DNA of 64,000 bases from Antedon mediterranea (taxonomy: Eukaryota > Echinodermata > Crinoidea > Comatulida > Antedonidae): NCBI RefSeq assembly GCF_964355755.1, contig NC_092678.1, positions 6,792,922-6,856,921 of the forward strand. Direction: 5' to 3'. The notes beneath the pieces are model-generated. The model was not told the origin of the DNA, ran no database searches, and saw only the letters and a program-made list of their open reading frames with translations. Made by a program: the position numbers and the translations under genes. Of this stretch, positions 31,901 through 43,487 are shown in pieces; the first letter of the stretch is position 1, and every line of letters starts with the position of its first letter.

Positions 31901-33757
31901 AGCGTCCAATGCCGTTTTATCGGTAAGCGACAGCAGACGGATCTTATCCAAGGCATCTGATGCATTGGAGATTAATTCCCTCAGGAAAATCTGCAAATTA
32001 AAATTAATTGACATATTAAAATTTGGTTTCCATTATTTTTGGTGCAGAGACAGATTCAAGATTATAAAAATGTATTTTTCCTCCGACGTCTAGTAAATGG
32101 TTTAGGATGTTCTACCACCAGAACTATAGTCAAGGAGAGCATTGAGCCTGTGCAGATTGTATGACTATAGGTACACTGCAGTCATCATCTACATTATAAT
32201 AACAAAAATGTGATATCCATATATAAGTATGATGATGATGATATCACTACCATATTTGGGCATACCACTACCATATTTGGCTATATGACAATTGTCTTAT
32301 GTCAGGATCCGGCAATAACTCACCTCCTTATTTTTATAAAGTGAATTGATAATAAGCTTCATCATACGATTAACTTCTGCTTGGAATTCATGTTTTTCCG
32401 CAGATTCACGCATCTGTTTAATTTCAGATACGCTAAGGCCATCCAATTTTATAGCCTCTTCCTCTCTGTAGAATATAAAAGATAACTTTAACACAATAAT
32501 ACTTTTACAAATTCTCCAGGAATTCACAAATTTAAGAACAATTATGATTTTTAACACGGTGTCCAGAAATCCCCACAAACTAAAAAGTATACAGTGGTGT
32601 AGGCTAATCTACATTTTAGAAAAAAAATTATGATTTTTAAATTAACATGGTGTCCGGAAATCCCCTGTAAATACTATGTTATTTTTGATGGTCACAACAT
32701 TTTTACTATTTCTATAAGATGGCTTTCGTAGAACGAAAATTATGTATATTGATATATTAGCAAACCTTTGTACAACTTCATCATCTGTTTTGGAACCATC
32801 TCTACTACTACCAATGTCATCTTCAATGGTGGCATCACCCTCAGCCTCTTCGGCCATTGCACATCCTGAAGGAATTAAACAAATATTGGGTTGAATACAA
32901 AATATAATCCTGCCTAGGCCTAGTAAAATTCATTTATTATTATTACCAATAGCACAAATTGAATGTTCAGTTTGTCAGAGAGGTGAAAACATTTTTAAGT
33001 TAAAAAAAAAATTGAAATATAATATACAGGAAGAAAACATGATAATATTCGCAACAGGACCAATATATAATGAAAGATGCAAAACATTTTACATCACTTT
33101 GGAATATGGAAAACTTGTATATTGTTTTGCAATAACAATTACAATATAGGCCTAGGTTAGGCCTATGTTTCCTAGGACTTGGCTTGGCCTAATCAATGAC
33201 TAAATAAAGATAATATACGCTACTATTATTATAGTATAATAACTATCAAGGCATAGAGGCCCTCCTAATCTAAGCCTAGATTATAAGAGGATCGAGCCTA
33301 ATAATAAGGTAGGCTATTTAAATTAATACTAATATTAATATAGCCTAGGCCTTTTTAGTGCGTGTGGTGTGGCACACAATTTATTTGAGGAAATTAAACA
33401 TTGAGAAAAACCAACTTAACAATCCTATTAATTAAAAAGGAATTGTTTGTTTTGTCTGTTTCTCTTTAAAAGTCTTAACTTTTAGTCTAGGCCTAGAGCA
33501 TTGTTTAATAATAGAAGAGTGTAGGCCCAGGCCTAGCTAGGTAGTTTAGCCTAGGCTAGGTAGGCTAGTTAGTATTAAACAATCATCCTCAACCATTCCA
33601 GCAAGCAGCACAGCCACACACAGCACATCATCATCACTGGCCTAGGGCCTAGCTAGGCTTCGTTTTTAGAGGCATAATATGTATAAAAATACAAATTGTA
33701 CATACCTGTTAGCAATAAAAGGCCAAGAAGACCGAATATCCAAAACGTCTTGTTCAT
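23210..33757 (-). CDS. HSP90B1: HSP90B1 / GRP94 / endoplasmin, ER Hsp90 chaperone
   Basis: The ER paralogue of Hsp90, an ATP-driven dimeric chaperone for secreted and membrane proteins. Eighteen exons join in frame: 33706-33757, 32766-32865, 32324-32465, 31874-31990, 31021-31146, 30510-30579, 29747-29876, 29295-29406, 28991-29081, 28245-28359, 27495-27684, 26898-27068, 26301-26543, 25497-25745, 24896-25032, 24129-24363, 23516-23641 and 23210-23248. This gives 814 residues (human 803). Residues 1-18 ([18 protein letters not shown]) are a signal peptide core. ATP-site motifs are E103 and N107 ([13 protein letters not shown]), D149 (DTGIGM) and G191QFGVGFYS. An acidic charged linker falls in the two exons at 28991-28245. 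The middle-domain catalytic Arg is R453 (NVSRETLQ). The C-terminus is acidic and ends EKKDEL, the ER-retrieval signal, encoded by a 39-base last exon. Two ER-stress elements lie upstream. Confidence 0.97.
27826..28016. mobile_element. MITE with TCAAGGCAATCTAACA ends (family F) in HSP90B1 intron 10
   Basis: The left TCAAGGCAATCTAACA is mirrored by TGTTAGATTGTCTTGG at the right. The internal block CATAAGATCAAAGGACTGTT recurs at 34640-34803 and, inverted, at 40074-40250. This defines a dispersed family of about 170-190 bases. Confidence 0.7.
28466..28560 (+). repeat. SINE tail fragment in HSP90B1 intron 9
   Basis: The segment CCTCATCTTTATCGTTTC...CACCGGGCGGTTTAGAATTA...TTTGCCTCTTGTG is almost identical to 28815-28910 and to the inverse of 5039-5115. 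The copy ends in a short TATA run. It looks like a 5'-truncated copy of the SINE that includes 28730-28945. Confidence 0.7.
28730..28801 (+). tRNA. tRNA-Glu-like gene with AUC anticodon, probable SINE head
   Basis: It forms a complete cloverleaf: acceptor GCCCCAG/TTGGGGC, D arm GTC/GAC around TAATGGTTAG, anticodon stem TCTGC/GCAGG, loop ATATCAA, and T arm CCGAG/CTCGG around TTCGAGT. The D and T arms match tRNA-Glu, but the anticodon reads AUC, nominally Asp. A TTTTT run follows at 28804. The next 120 bases are a repeat tail seen twice elsewhere, ending in (TA)n, so this is likely a recently inserted tRNA-headed SINE in HSP90B1 intron 9. A true tRNA gene is the alternative. Confidence 0.6.
28815..28945 (+). 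mobile_element. SINE body and (TA)n tail after the tRNA-like head
   Basis: It directly follows the tRNA-like sequence and ends in about 15 TA units at 28911-28942. It shares the CACCGGGCGGTTTAGAATTA block with the copies at 28466 and 5039. The TA tail lies about 45 bases before the exon 9 donor at 28990. Confidence 0.65.
30958..30992. mobile_element. MITE-A terminal fragment by the HSP90B1 exon 5 donor
   Basis: ATCAAGTTTGATAGTGTAGA followed by CAGAGCTTTATAA is a MITE-A right end without a recognisable left part. On the minus strand it lies about 30 bases past the donor of exon 31021-31146. Confidence 0.7.
31305..31490. repeat. Family E repeat in HSP90B1 intron 4
   Basis: AGTAAACCCTCATTAAGG at the left and CCCTTTAATAGGGATTCT with AGGATTCTACTG at the right are inverted motifs of the same family as at 19920 and 50325. 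Confidence 0.5.
32205..32300. mobile_element. MITE-A internal fragment in HSP90B1 intron 3
   Basis: It contains TGTGATATCCATATATAAGT and two CATATTTGGGCAT-like motifs, matching the centre of MITE-A without clear ends. It lies about 25 bases beyond the exon 3 donor at 32323. Confidence 0.6.
32866..33705. other. HSP90B1 intron 1, AGGCCTA-rich
   Basis: It contains many TAGGCCTA, CTAGGCCTAG and GGCCTAGCTAGG motifs, most densely at 33140-33380 and 33485-33660. Nothing coding was seen. Confidence 0.5.
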
Positions 33758-33892
33758 TTTTATGCTATTTTCTCCGACTACCAGTTCAAAAATGAAGTAA
33801 ACACCGGCAAAGAACTACGAAGTGACACCGCCTCCGTTGTTGAGTTGTAAAGGTTTCGTCTCTCTCTCTTTAACGCCACACGTGGATTGTGA

Positions 33893-33911
33893 CCAATCAC
33901 GGAAGACCACG
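33893..33911 (+). promoter_or_regulatory. HSP90B1: ER stress response element (ERSE) 1 of HSP90B1
   Basis: CCAAT (33893-33897), nine bases, then CCACG (33907-33911) is an exact match to the ERSE consensus CCAAT-N9-CCACG. NF-Y binds the CCAAT half, and ATF6 or XBP1 the other half, in the unfolded protein response. It lies 136 bases upstream of the HSP90B1 start codon. Vertebrate GRP94 promoters are known to carry ERSEs. Confidence 0.85.
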
Positions 33912-33966
33912 GAGGTTCTCAGCGACCAATGAAAAATGCACAAATCAACATTGCTCAAATGCTGAG

Positions 33967-33985
33967 CGTGGAGAATTGTGATTGG
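33967..33985 (-). promoter_or_regulatory. HSP90B1: ER stress response element (ERSE) 2 of HSP90B1
   Basis: On the plus strand this reads CGTGG, nine bases, ATTGG, which is an exact reverse-strand ERSE and is collinear with the gene. It lies about 210 bases upstream of the start codon. A lone CCAAT at 33926-33930 sits between the two elements, and an ACGTGG motif at 33880 is a further possible bZIP site. Confidence 0.85.
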
Positions 33986-34019
33986 TCAGTAGTTATAAGG
34001 TCAGGGGTTATGCTGAATA

Positions 34020-35540
34020 AGCCTTGTCTTTTCAATTTGTCCTACCCTATATCCTGTTTTATTCAATGTAGGCCTATTAAATATTATTGATTTTTAACAA
34101 AAAGGATATTTTTATCGATTATGTTAAATTTAGTTTGTTTATTGATTGATACGTAATCGTTTGTTGCTTCATTAATACAGAGTACATATGATATATATTT
34201 TCTAATTTTCCGAGAAATCGAGACCTTATGACATTTTTTACTTAAATTCAGATTTTTTAAGAAAATAGAGTTATAATATGACGTCATTTAATTCTGTAAC
34301 TTTACAATTTCTACCATAATGTTAGTTGCTACATTGAAACGTAGTCCTATAGGCCTAATAAATTACACCTAGATATTAGTATCAACGGCGGGCACCCTAA
34401 TTAATTGCCACGGAGGTCTCAGTATAGGTTTTTAGAAGCCTTCTTAATTTACAGTACTATACTCTACACACTCCATTTATAACACAAGAAACAGACTACG
34501 GTACTGTATACTATTTGGCACGTAAAATAATTCGAATATTGATTACTAATAAAAAAAAACAGCATTTTTGTTATTTGTGTGCGTCTCTCTTTGAGTGATT
34601 GACGTAAATCGATAGTGTTAAGTCATAACAGAGGAATCTAACAACACGATCAAACAGACACCGCGCGCCGCGAAAGATAATGTACATAGTAAAGTACTGT
34701 CTTGATATTTGCTGCAGCCATACATAAGATCAAATGACTGTTACGAGTTCTTATCTTGGCAAGGCGAGCTCAGTGTCCTGTTTTTGATTGCCTTGGTAAT
34801 GCACTCGACGCTCTCCGCTCCTTTAAAAAAATGGTGGTCAAAAGTTAGGACATCAAATTAAGCTCAGCCCAATTCATTTCTCCATGTTTAAGCCCTCCGC
34901 CACCCCCTAAAATCTTGGATTCGCCACTTCAAGTGAAAGAGTGTCCCCTTGTGGGTTTTCCTTAAATCATCTTTTATTTTTCAACAAAAGACTATTGAAA
35001 ATACTTTAATTTTGTTCTCTTATATGATTTATGTAAACAGTATTATGATTACGCAATACAGAATCAAATGTCAAGGGATGGACTCATTGCCCTTTGTTCA
35101 TCTTGTCTGACGTCAACATTTACTTACAAAAAAAAACCAAAAACAAAGACACAAAAAAATCCAAAAGACTCGTCCATGTGGTGACTTTAAATCCCACGAC
35201 TCCCATAAAGGAATAAAATGCATTTTTAAACTTAGAAACAAAAGTACATAATTATCGCTTTAGTATTTCTCCTGAAGAATTAGAAAATGCTTTTAGGCGT
35301 TCAAGGAATGTTTTAAATATTAGTTAGAGTACAACTAATTGCAAATGAGCATGTTTAGTAAAATCAGGTCGGGTGTTCTGTGGCAACAAAATTAGAGTCT
35401 TAATTGATTCAAATTAAGCTATATGCGGAAGTTTAATATGATGGTAAAAATAGGAAAAGTGCGGGAGCAGGTTAAACAAAAATAGATACGGCAATTATGA
35501 ATCTATTTGCAGATGTCTCGCTGTTAAAGTTCTGGTTTTA
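34020..35540. other. Intergenic, one family F MITE, otherwise featureless
   Basis: A family F copy lies at about 34640-34803, recognised by CATAAGATCAAATGACTGTT and ATCTTGGCAAGGCGAGCTC. The rest is AT-rich sequence without coding signals. Confidence 0.55.
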
Positions 35541-35544
35541 TTAG

Positions 35545-35830
35545 AACTGCGACGCAAGGATTTAAAACGCAGCGCAAGCGAGTTAACCAAGTACGAATAA
35601 GGTACAAGTAAGAGTTTTGAATAATCACCCGCTTTTGATAGGTCAAATCACCTACCGATTTATGTTGTATATGAGTGCTTGCGTTGCGTTTCTAGTGGGC
35701 CGCAACGCAAGCTCCTCCAAGGAAACGAAGACCAATCAAAAGCGATGGATTATTCAAACTGTCGCTTGCAATATTGGCCAATTCACTTCCGTTGTGGCTT
35801 ACCCCGGCCCTTTGAAACTAAGCATTAAAT
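35545..35830. mobile_element. Degraded MITE-B
   Basis: Inverted pieces with AACGCAGCGCAAGCGAGTTAACC, TTTTGATAGGTCAAATCACC and TGCGTTGCGTTTCTAGTGGG belong to the MITE-B family. A second inverted set (CCAATCAAAAGCGATGGATT) follows. Terminal GCTTGGTTCC motifs are lost, so the limits are approximate. Confidence 0.55.
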
Positions 35831-35839
35831 GTTAAATTC

Positions 35840-38285
35840 TGGAAATAGGTATTACATATTTATATTTTATCATTTTCGTCTCCTCCTTTTACGACGGAAT
35901 TGGTATCTTTCTCTCTGTCACCCAGAACATTACCACAAAGCTGTTGTTCCATCGGAATAGCATCCAGACCCTGGTCACTTTATAAACAATTTTTGTCTGC
36001 GTCATCCCTTTCAAACGACTGACAGATTATCATTATTATTCACACCGCAGCCGTGTCTCCAAATAATCGCAAGAAATTCCATCGTATTTCAAGTGATCTC
36101 TTGTCAATTTCCCGTGACGGTTATTTTCTAACATTGACTGTAGATAATTTACACAATGGACGTTGATGAAGCGCAACATTTTTAAAACAGCGCCCTCTGT
36201 GTTTGGGTGTATTAAGAAAAATTATAGCACCCTCTATGATTTGATTACGCTTTTATAAAATGATTCTGATATTCGACACCTATTAAACTAGAGAGAACAA
36301 ATACGAAATTCCTCTATTACAATAACCGGACGATAGTTACGTCTTTCGATTCAGAAATTATGAATATTCATTAGTTATACCTTATTGAATATGCATTAAG
36401 TGTGACGTAAGTTCAATACAAGTTAGAGGTTTGTATAATTATAAAAGTAATCAGTTCTACTTCATCAGGAGGGAAATACGTTGAATGATCCTTATTAATA
36501 TAATACATTTTATTTTCAATTTTAGAGATTATAATTGATTTGATCGAGTAAGGCATGCAGGCAACGTAAGTAACAAGTATTACCAGTTTTTTGTTTTTGT
36601 TTTTTTTTTTATTCAGTATATTACATAGAGGCGCCTTACAAGATGGAACCACCTTAGCTTCAAGGGGCCTCAGATTAAAAAATACAACATTTTAAAACAA
36701 AAACCTACAGAAACATCAATCAAATATTCCCGAATTAACAAGAAATTGTTGTACATAATAAAATAATAAAGCATTTTCACAATTCGAAAGAAGATCGGAA
36801 CCAAAAATAAAAATTTCACTTAAAAATGTAAAATTAAATGTTAAAGAAAAATCCTTGGCTAAGATATCCTCAATAATTGAGTTAGCGCTTACAAGTAGAA
36901 TATCTCTTTGTGTATTATAATTAGGGCAGTAACATAAGAAATGAAGCGAATTCTCAACATTAAAGCCACAAGTACATTTTTGTTTTATTACCAGTTAGTG
37001 TATGGTATTCTACTGAGTTACAGCAACAGCAGCAGTTACATTGTTACTGCAATAACAGGCCTACATAATGGTTTTACTGCGTCAATGTAAAGTTTATGAG
37101 GCAATCTTAATGTTATGATACGGTTATGGAGACTGAGCAGATTTTTTCCGTTTTTCATTAAGCATACGAGAACTTAAGTCAACTAATAAAAAGAATGCTT
37201 GCACCAAAAGTTCCACGAAATCTATCCTGACGTGTATGTAAAAAAAAAAGCTAAAATGTGCAGGTTATATAAAGAGTATCTATATTTCTCCAGTATCATA
37301 GGAAAATTCCGTAATGTGTTTCATGTGACGATGACCTAATTACATGATACAGGCACCACAAGTTTTCTTATGACACTGGGAACATATATTCTTACATGTG
37401 GATACAGTAGGCTATAGATCTGCAAACTGTTGGGCAGTAGAAAAATATTGAGATAACATTTCACATCCACATTTATTTACTCATCCTTTATAAATATAGT
37501 TTCATAGCATAAATGATGGCAAGGATCCTGCATAGAGAAGTTTACACTTCTGTTTTCGCAGGACCCTATAAAACCAAGTTACGAAGAGCGCCCTCATGGA
37601 ACAATCACGGTTCATCAAACAAGTGTTACAATGAAATTACAAGTAATAAACAAATATTTATATAAAAATAAATAACACTCGTGAAATTATTGTTTCACAT
37701 AAAAATGTAATGTCTTTCAGATGTGCCACGCAGACGATACAGTAGCTGAATAATTAAAATGCTTTATTGTAGAAAAAAAAATGCATCGAGTAAAAATCAC
37801 CGCGTAAAATTTGTTACGTGGATTAAGTTTTGTATAGCAGATTTTGATGATCGATATAGGTCATGTGACCTTTTTTTTCTAAGAAATTGGATGATTAGAC
37901 AACACAATAAATTATCTTAAAATTTGATTTATGAACAAATGAAGAATAACCGCTCTCACGACAACGGAAAAAATCGTTTATGAAGAGAAATATAACATGA
38001 TTGAGTGTTCCTTTCTCTCCGTATATATCTTTGCCATTTTTTGGACCGCACCGCATGTTGTGAGTGCCACCGATCTAAAGGTGAATGGGTCAACAAATAA
38101 AAAAATAAAAATTTCGTCGTTCTACTAAACGGTAAAAGTGATAATTTAATAGTACTATTGCACGTTTATTTTTTTTAAATGTTGTTCAGCGCGACTGTAG
38201 TGTCTGGTATTCGTTCGATCTTGTAAATATGGGGTGTGGCGTCACAACGGTTCTCTAAAGCGGCCAAAATCGGAGCCCAACTTTA
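35840..38285. other. Intergenic, no recognised gene
   Basis: AT-rich sequence with a homopolymer T run near 36600 and short TTACTGCAATAA-like fragments near 37040. Open frames are short and unlike any family I know. Confidence 0.5.
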
Positions 38286-38390
38286 ATCAATCAATCATCG
38301 ACATTTTTATTCCATAATAAAAATAAAAATATATACAAATACGATAAAAATAATATAATGGAATGGGATACAAAAAGAGCACAAGTACGT

Positions 38391-38495
38391 GCGTTAGACA
38401 ATTAAGTACGTGCGTTAGACAATTAAGTACGTGCGTTAGACAATTAAGTACGTGCGTTAGACAATTAAGTACGTGCGTCAGACAATTATGTAACC
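38391..38495. repeat. 21-bp tandem repeat, five copies
   Basis: The unit AGTACGTGCGTTAGACAATT recurs five times with one substitution (GCGTCAGAC) in the last copy. The minus-strand frame with repeated NCLTHVL is repeat translation. Confidence 0.9.
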
Positions 38496-38573
38496 ATGAA
38501 TAGAACAAACATTAGTACTACAAAAAAACGAACAAACCAAAATAGAAAAATGTGTTTTCTTAACTTAAATATT

Positions 38574-38934
38574 TTAAAGATGTAGGCCTATTGTCCCTAT
38601 GAAAAAATAATTCTTAACAAATTTTTTGTTGAATATTCCATTTTAATGTAACATAATAGTTATCCACTTTGACAAAACATTGGATCGAAAAAAATGTATT
38701 TACCTGACAAAAATGTAATTTAAAGCAAAAAATGGTCAAATTGGCTGCCAGCCAATGGATTTTTGGTTGAATTTTACCATTTATTGTGTCATTTTATAAG
38801 TGAAAACATGATTTTTTTTCATTTTTTTTCCAATTGAAGCGATTAACTTGATTAAAACTACAAAATAACATATTCAAAGTTTGATTTAACGAATCTTCAT
38901 TTTTTCATGTTTTTGGGGGACAATACATCTTTAA
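38574..38934. mobile_element. Family D MITE, copy 2
   Basis: TTAAAGATGTAGGCCTATTG at the left and GGGGGACAATACATCTTTAA at the right are terminal inverted repeats. An extra AGGCC(TA) lies in the left end. The interior matches the copy at 13748-14090 in inverted orientation. The isolated right end TTGGGGACAATACATCTTTA at 56043-56063 is a third fragment. Confidence 0.75.
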
Positions 38935-39020
38935 ATACTCTGCGACATTAAAGGAGTCAGGATTGCCCACCCACAGAGCGGATTAATTAAATAAATTTAG
39001 AACAGAAAGCGCGTTAAAAA

Positions 39021-39565
39021 AATAATGTAATACATGTGCGCGCTGAATGTTCTATTTAACCCGGCTCGCCTTGTTATAATCTATTTTTAAAGTCATAAAA
39101 ACATATTCTCCAGATTCCATCTATAAACATTCAAATGATTGCAATCAACATATCTTAACTTATCTTATCTCACCCTTTGGAAATACTTCTGTCTACTTTT
39201 TTCAGTGTTGTAACATCAAGAAGAAGTGTATAGGTTTATTTCAACTGCAGTTACCACAGAACTACATTTGTTACTGCAATGACATAACATAAATAATGTA
39301 ATACATGTGTTGAATGTTTATTTAACCCGGCTCGCCTTGTTAATAATCTTTCAATTCATGAAACATATATTCACCAGATTCAAATTATAAACATTCAAAT
39401 TATTGCAATCAACACATCTTAACTTATCTTATCTCGCCCTTTGGAAATACTTCTGTCTACTTTTTCCAGTGTTGTAACATCAAGAAGAAGTGTATAGGTT
39501 TTATTTTACTGCAGGTATCTAACAGGTACAGTTAACTACATTTGTTACTGCAATAAATACATGTG
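39021..39565. repeat. 271-bp tandem duplication
   Basis: Two diverged copies begin AATAATGTAATACATGTG at 39021 and 39292. Both share TTTAACCCGGCTCGCCTTGT, TCTTAACTTATCTTATCTC and CAAGAAGAAGTGTATAGGTT. A third partial start follows near 39555. Each ends with a TTACTGCAATAA-type segment. Confidence 0.75.
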
Positions 39566-39569
39566 TTTA

Positions 39570-41330
39570 ATGTTCTAATTTAACCTCAAGAAGTGTTACC
39601 GGCCGATTTTGTATTAGAAAGGGTAAGGATCTTCTTTGAGCATAGCGCCCTCAACCTTACCTATATTGGCAACTTTTCTACATATTTGGCATGATGCTGG
39701 CCATTCCACTCCTAAGTTTAGGACTCGTACATTCTACTACACTATCGACAACATACTAATACTATTCAGCATGTAATCGTATAGGAAAGATCATCCTTCT
39801 TACACTCTATTTAAACATTTTTGCCTAAGGCCATAATATAAAAGAAAGGAAGCCTTGACAATTGCGTCAAGAAACGAATGAAAACACTATTTAATGAAAT
39901 ATATATAATTTTTTCTCGGAAGAGCATTCAAAGCTAACAACATTATAGCCTAAAGGTATAATATTTGTATAATGTTGTGTGAATGGCCTTGAACCTGATG
40001 TCTTAAAACATGACGTCAATCATGTCTAGTCAAGAAACATTTTTTATTAAAACGAACGAGGTCCAATGCATGTTTTACCAAGGAAATCTAACAGGACATT
40101 GAGCTCGCCCTGACAAGATAGGAACTCGTAACAGTCCTTTGATCTTATGTCTGGCCGCGACAAATCAACAGTACTATCTTGTGTATGCCTATAATTCTCC
40201 GCGGCGCACGACGTATTGTGGGACGTGGGACTGATCGTATCGCAGGGCGCCACAGATACCCCTTTTGATGTCTGGCGCTAAGCATCCTGTTGTTATTAAT
40301 GACAACTATTCAGCCGAGAAATCCATATTCAGGGGACACTTTGTTGGGCTTCGAAAGTGCCACACACAACATTTTGTGTCCAAAATGCTTTCAAAATTAC
40401 GCCTCATATACTCCAATGTTTTACAAATTACTTGAAAAAACATTACCTTAGCGTTTCATTGCGTTCATGTGTAATGGAGCAATAATTAATGAAAGTTATC
40501 ACTAAGAAAAGCTATTAACCTGTTTAATAAAAGCATTTGATTGAACACGTCATTTGAAAGAAATTAGGTCGAAAATTGCTACAGCAATGATTGTTATAGT
40601 TGTTTACACCTCCAGCCAAACGAAAAAGAATGACGCAAAAAAAAAAAACACATTAAAAAACGACTGTTACAAAGGTATGGTAATGTCAAATGCTATACAA
40701 AATAGTGTGCTTTCTCATTTTTGTTTCTTCGTCATGTGGTCGGTAGGCCTACCTACGTCGGATGGTCTCCAACGCACGAATTTTAAACGCCACACTACCT
40801 ATCTATACTATATATGTTATTTATTCACGAGACTGATGTACAGTGTACAACTCGTTCAATCAACATTTATTGTTTTTACACAAGTTCGTAATATTACAAA
40901 AATCCAACTGCTTGAATATTTGATTTAAGTTTGTTTCATTAGAAGTTTATGAGGCAGACAGTGTGTATTATTAATCAAAAAAACAAAAAACAATAGTTAA
41001 TTTGGAAAGTCTAGTCCCTAGCCCACAATACACCTAAACGGGTATCTAAACTAGGCCTTTAATGTTATGTTTTCTCCCGGTCCCAAGAGGCTTTGATATT
41101 TTCACAATCTGTGATCCTCCCTTGATGTTCATCCGTCAATTCTAAACAAAAAATTCAGATACATTAGAGCCTAAAACAGACAATATAAATCCGAAATTCT
41201 GTACTTAAATTAACAGGGCGTCATTGTAAAATTAATATAAATTTCCAATGAACCATTCCACTGTTTAAAATGTCGTCAATAATGCAAAACGTCAGAAAGG
41301 AATTAGCCAAAAGTATGGTTACGTATCATT
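39570..41330. other. Intergenic with an inverted family F MITE at 40074-40250
   Basis: The family F copy is recognised by AATCTAACAGGACATTGAGC and ACAGTCCTTTGATCTTATGT. A 124-codon open frame at 40554-40928 has no conserved motif, no splice partners and AT-driven composition, so it is not called. The remainder is unremarkable. Confidence 0.5.
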
Positions 41331-41344
41331 ACTGATAATAAATT

Positions 41345-41680
41345 TGTGATCAATATTGATCAATTGGTGGACCGATGATAAATACTTTATTTATACAGCG
41401 AATGGTTCCCAAGTGGTTTCGATAATATCATCGATTGATCTATATATTGGTGATCAATATTGATCAATTGGTCGATCGATGATAAATACCTTATTCATAC
41501 AGCGAATGGTTCCCAAGTGGTTTCGATAATATCATCAATTGATCTATTGGTAATCAATATTGATCAATTGGTCGATCGATGATCAATACCTTATTTCTAC
41601 AGCGAATGGTTCCCAAGTGGTTCCGATAATATCATCAATTGATCTATTGGTGATCAATATTGATCGATCCATATTTATAT
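41345..41680. repeat. Tandem repeat of about 105 bp, three copies
   Basis: Each unit runs from GTGATCAATATTGATCAATT through CAGCGAATGGTTCCCAAGTG to AATATCATCAATTGATCTAT. Each is itself rich in short GATCAAT/ATTGATC palindromes. A truncated fourth unit ends near 41690. Confidence 0.8.
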
Positions 41681-41700
41681 ACACCAAATGGTTAGTAATG

Positions 41701-41878
41701 CTTGGTTCCCACTATTTAACGTAGATTACTAAAGTCAAGCTTGGTTCCACTAGAACGCAACACACGGACGTAACGCAACGTACGAGACTTGACCAATAAC
41801 TGTCGCTTGTCATAGGTCAACAAGCTTGCGTTGCGTTTACGTCCTGGCGTTGCGTCCTAGTGGGAACCAAGCTTGACT
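41701..41878. mobile_element. MITE-B copy
   Basis: GCTTGGTTCCCACTA at the left and TAGTGGGAACCAAGC at the right enclose inverted CGTAACGCAACG/CGTTGCGTTTACG blocks and a central CCAATAACTGTCGCTTGTCA. The outer GTAGATTACTAAAGTCAAGC and its mirror suggest one copy inserted into another. Confidence 0.75.
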
Positions 41879-42073
41879 TACGTAATCTACCTTAAATACG
41901 AAGTATCTCAATAATTGATTACATATTATTTAAACATTTATAAATTACCCACTTCTACACCCCACCCAAAGTAAGGGTCAAGGGGGGAATGTTGCCTTTG
42001 GTTAAACCCACAGGAGAAATAGGTAAGAACACAGCAAATCGATGCAGGTATGTTTTAGCAAGGTAATATATAG

Positions 42074-42262
42074 CTCGGTTCCCACTAGCGACGCAACGTG
42101 ACCTACGCAACATAAGAATATGCCCTTCTATGCTTCCAGTGTTCTTTTGCCTTGCGTTTGTTACGTGAAATCAAACTTATTTGATTTCCCGTAGCGATTT
42201 GATTACGCAATACAACACTTTGCGCCGATACGTCGCTGCGTTACGTTGCGTTTTAGGCTTAA
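42074..42262. mobile_element. MITE-B variant
   Basis: It starts CGGTTCCCACTAGCGACGCA and contains ATGCCCTTCTA, GTGAAATCAAAC and GCGATTTGATTACGCAATAC. It ends CGTCGCTGCGTTACGTTGCG without a terminal GGGAACC. It matches the variant at 52231-52437 rather than the CAATCACAAGCGA type. Confidence 0.65.
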
Positions 42263-42264
42263 AA

Positions 42265-43485
42265 CAACATGACGCTTAGCTTGGCCAGATCAAAAGTATA
42301 ACCTCTAGTTTTGAAACGATCAGTCTCCGCCCTCTAAACGCTCGTTAAATTGCCTTGGTTTGTTCCGATTAGCAGATTTATGTCCGGGGTTTTGCCGTCG
42401 CGGCATTTTCTTTACAGCATCCTTTTGAATAGTTTAACTGCCTGTGACAACGTAATACATTGCATTGGTTGTAAACACGACGCTGATACAGGCTAATGCG
42501 ATACATATTTTATTTCTACGCCTTTTAGACAAATTTAATTAGACAAGTTATTAAGTCTTCTAGAATTCAATAGAGAATTTTATACACAAGTACTCTTAGG
42601 TCAACACACAAAAGCGACCGCCACTATAACGCGCTGTAAAATACACTAAAAATAATTTGATAATTATATAAAAAACTTGAATAAAGTTATTATCTAACGA
42701 TCAATACAATAACCAAGTCTTTTGAAATTTCAATAACCTTGTCAAAATGAGAAACACTTTCTCTTTATCTATTTTCCAATTTATTTTACGTTTTTATTCA
42801 TCACAGTTTAAAATGTAATCAAGTCAACGAGGAAACAAAGGTAACCCATTAATACGAGAATTCTTTATATTCTTTTCTTGGTCCTTCTTCATCGATAATT
42901 ACGTTGCGTCAAACTCATTAATTGTCACATTATTTTAATCATGGACAAATCTATTTCATTTGTTAAAATGATGTAAATTGTCATTATGTATAATAGCGTT
43001 TCACCACAAGCGAAATGAATTTTCAAGGTTTTATATATACAAAGATTCATATTATTGAATAGGTAGTGGTTACAGGGTTCAATCCTGAATGTAGTTCGGG
43101 TTAGTGAAATCCGCCTCCTCAACCACCCTCATCATTGGCCAGAAACCCCTAGGATGGACAGATTTCACTAACCTTACTATGCATGCCATCGTGATTCATC
43201 ATACGGTTTCTCCATCCATGGACGGGTTACTAACTATTGAAGTGACGAAATAACAGATAATTCAACCTTACACAGATGTTAGTTGGTCAGTAACGAGTGT
43301 TAAATTTAAATATATATTTTAAATATTGGGGAGAAATTAAACAATTTAATAATTTTCTTTGATGAATATATCCCTTCTAGATTAGATTTTAAGAGATCAA
43401 GAATTGTGACAAAATTGATTACAACTTAATTATCACATTCAATAATCGTATTCACAATTAGTAGGGACGGGCCACGTGACTAGTT
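42265..43485. other. Intergenic, no recognised gene
   Basis: AT-rich. A pair GTTAGTGAAATCCGCC (43099) and CAGATTTCACTAAC (43160) is inverted and may belong to a small hairpin element. No gene or RNA gene was identified. Confidence 0.5.
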
Positions 43486-43487
43486 TT

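Noticed and set aside
40554-40928. 124-codon plus-strand open frame
   Set aside because: No family similarity, no splice partners, AT-driven amino acid composition.
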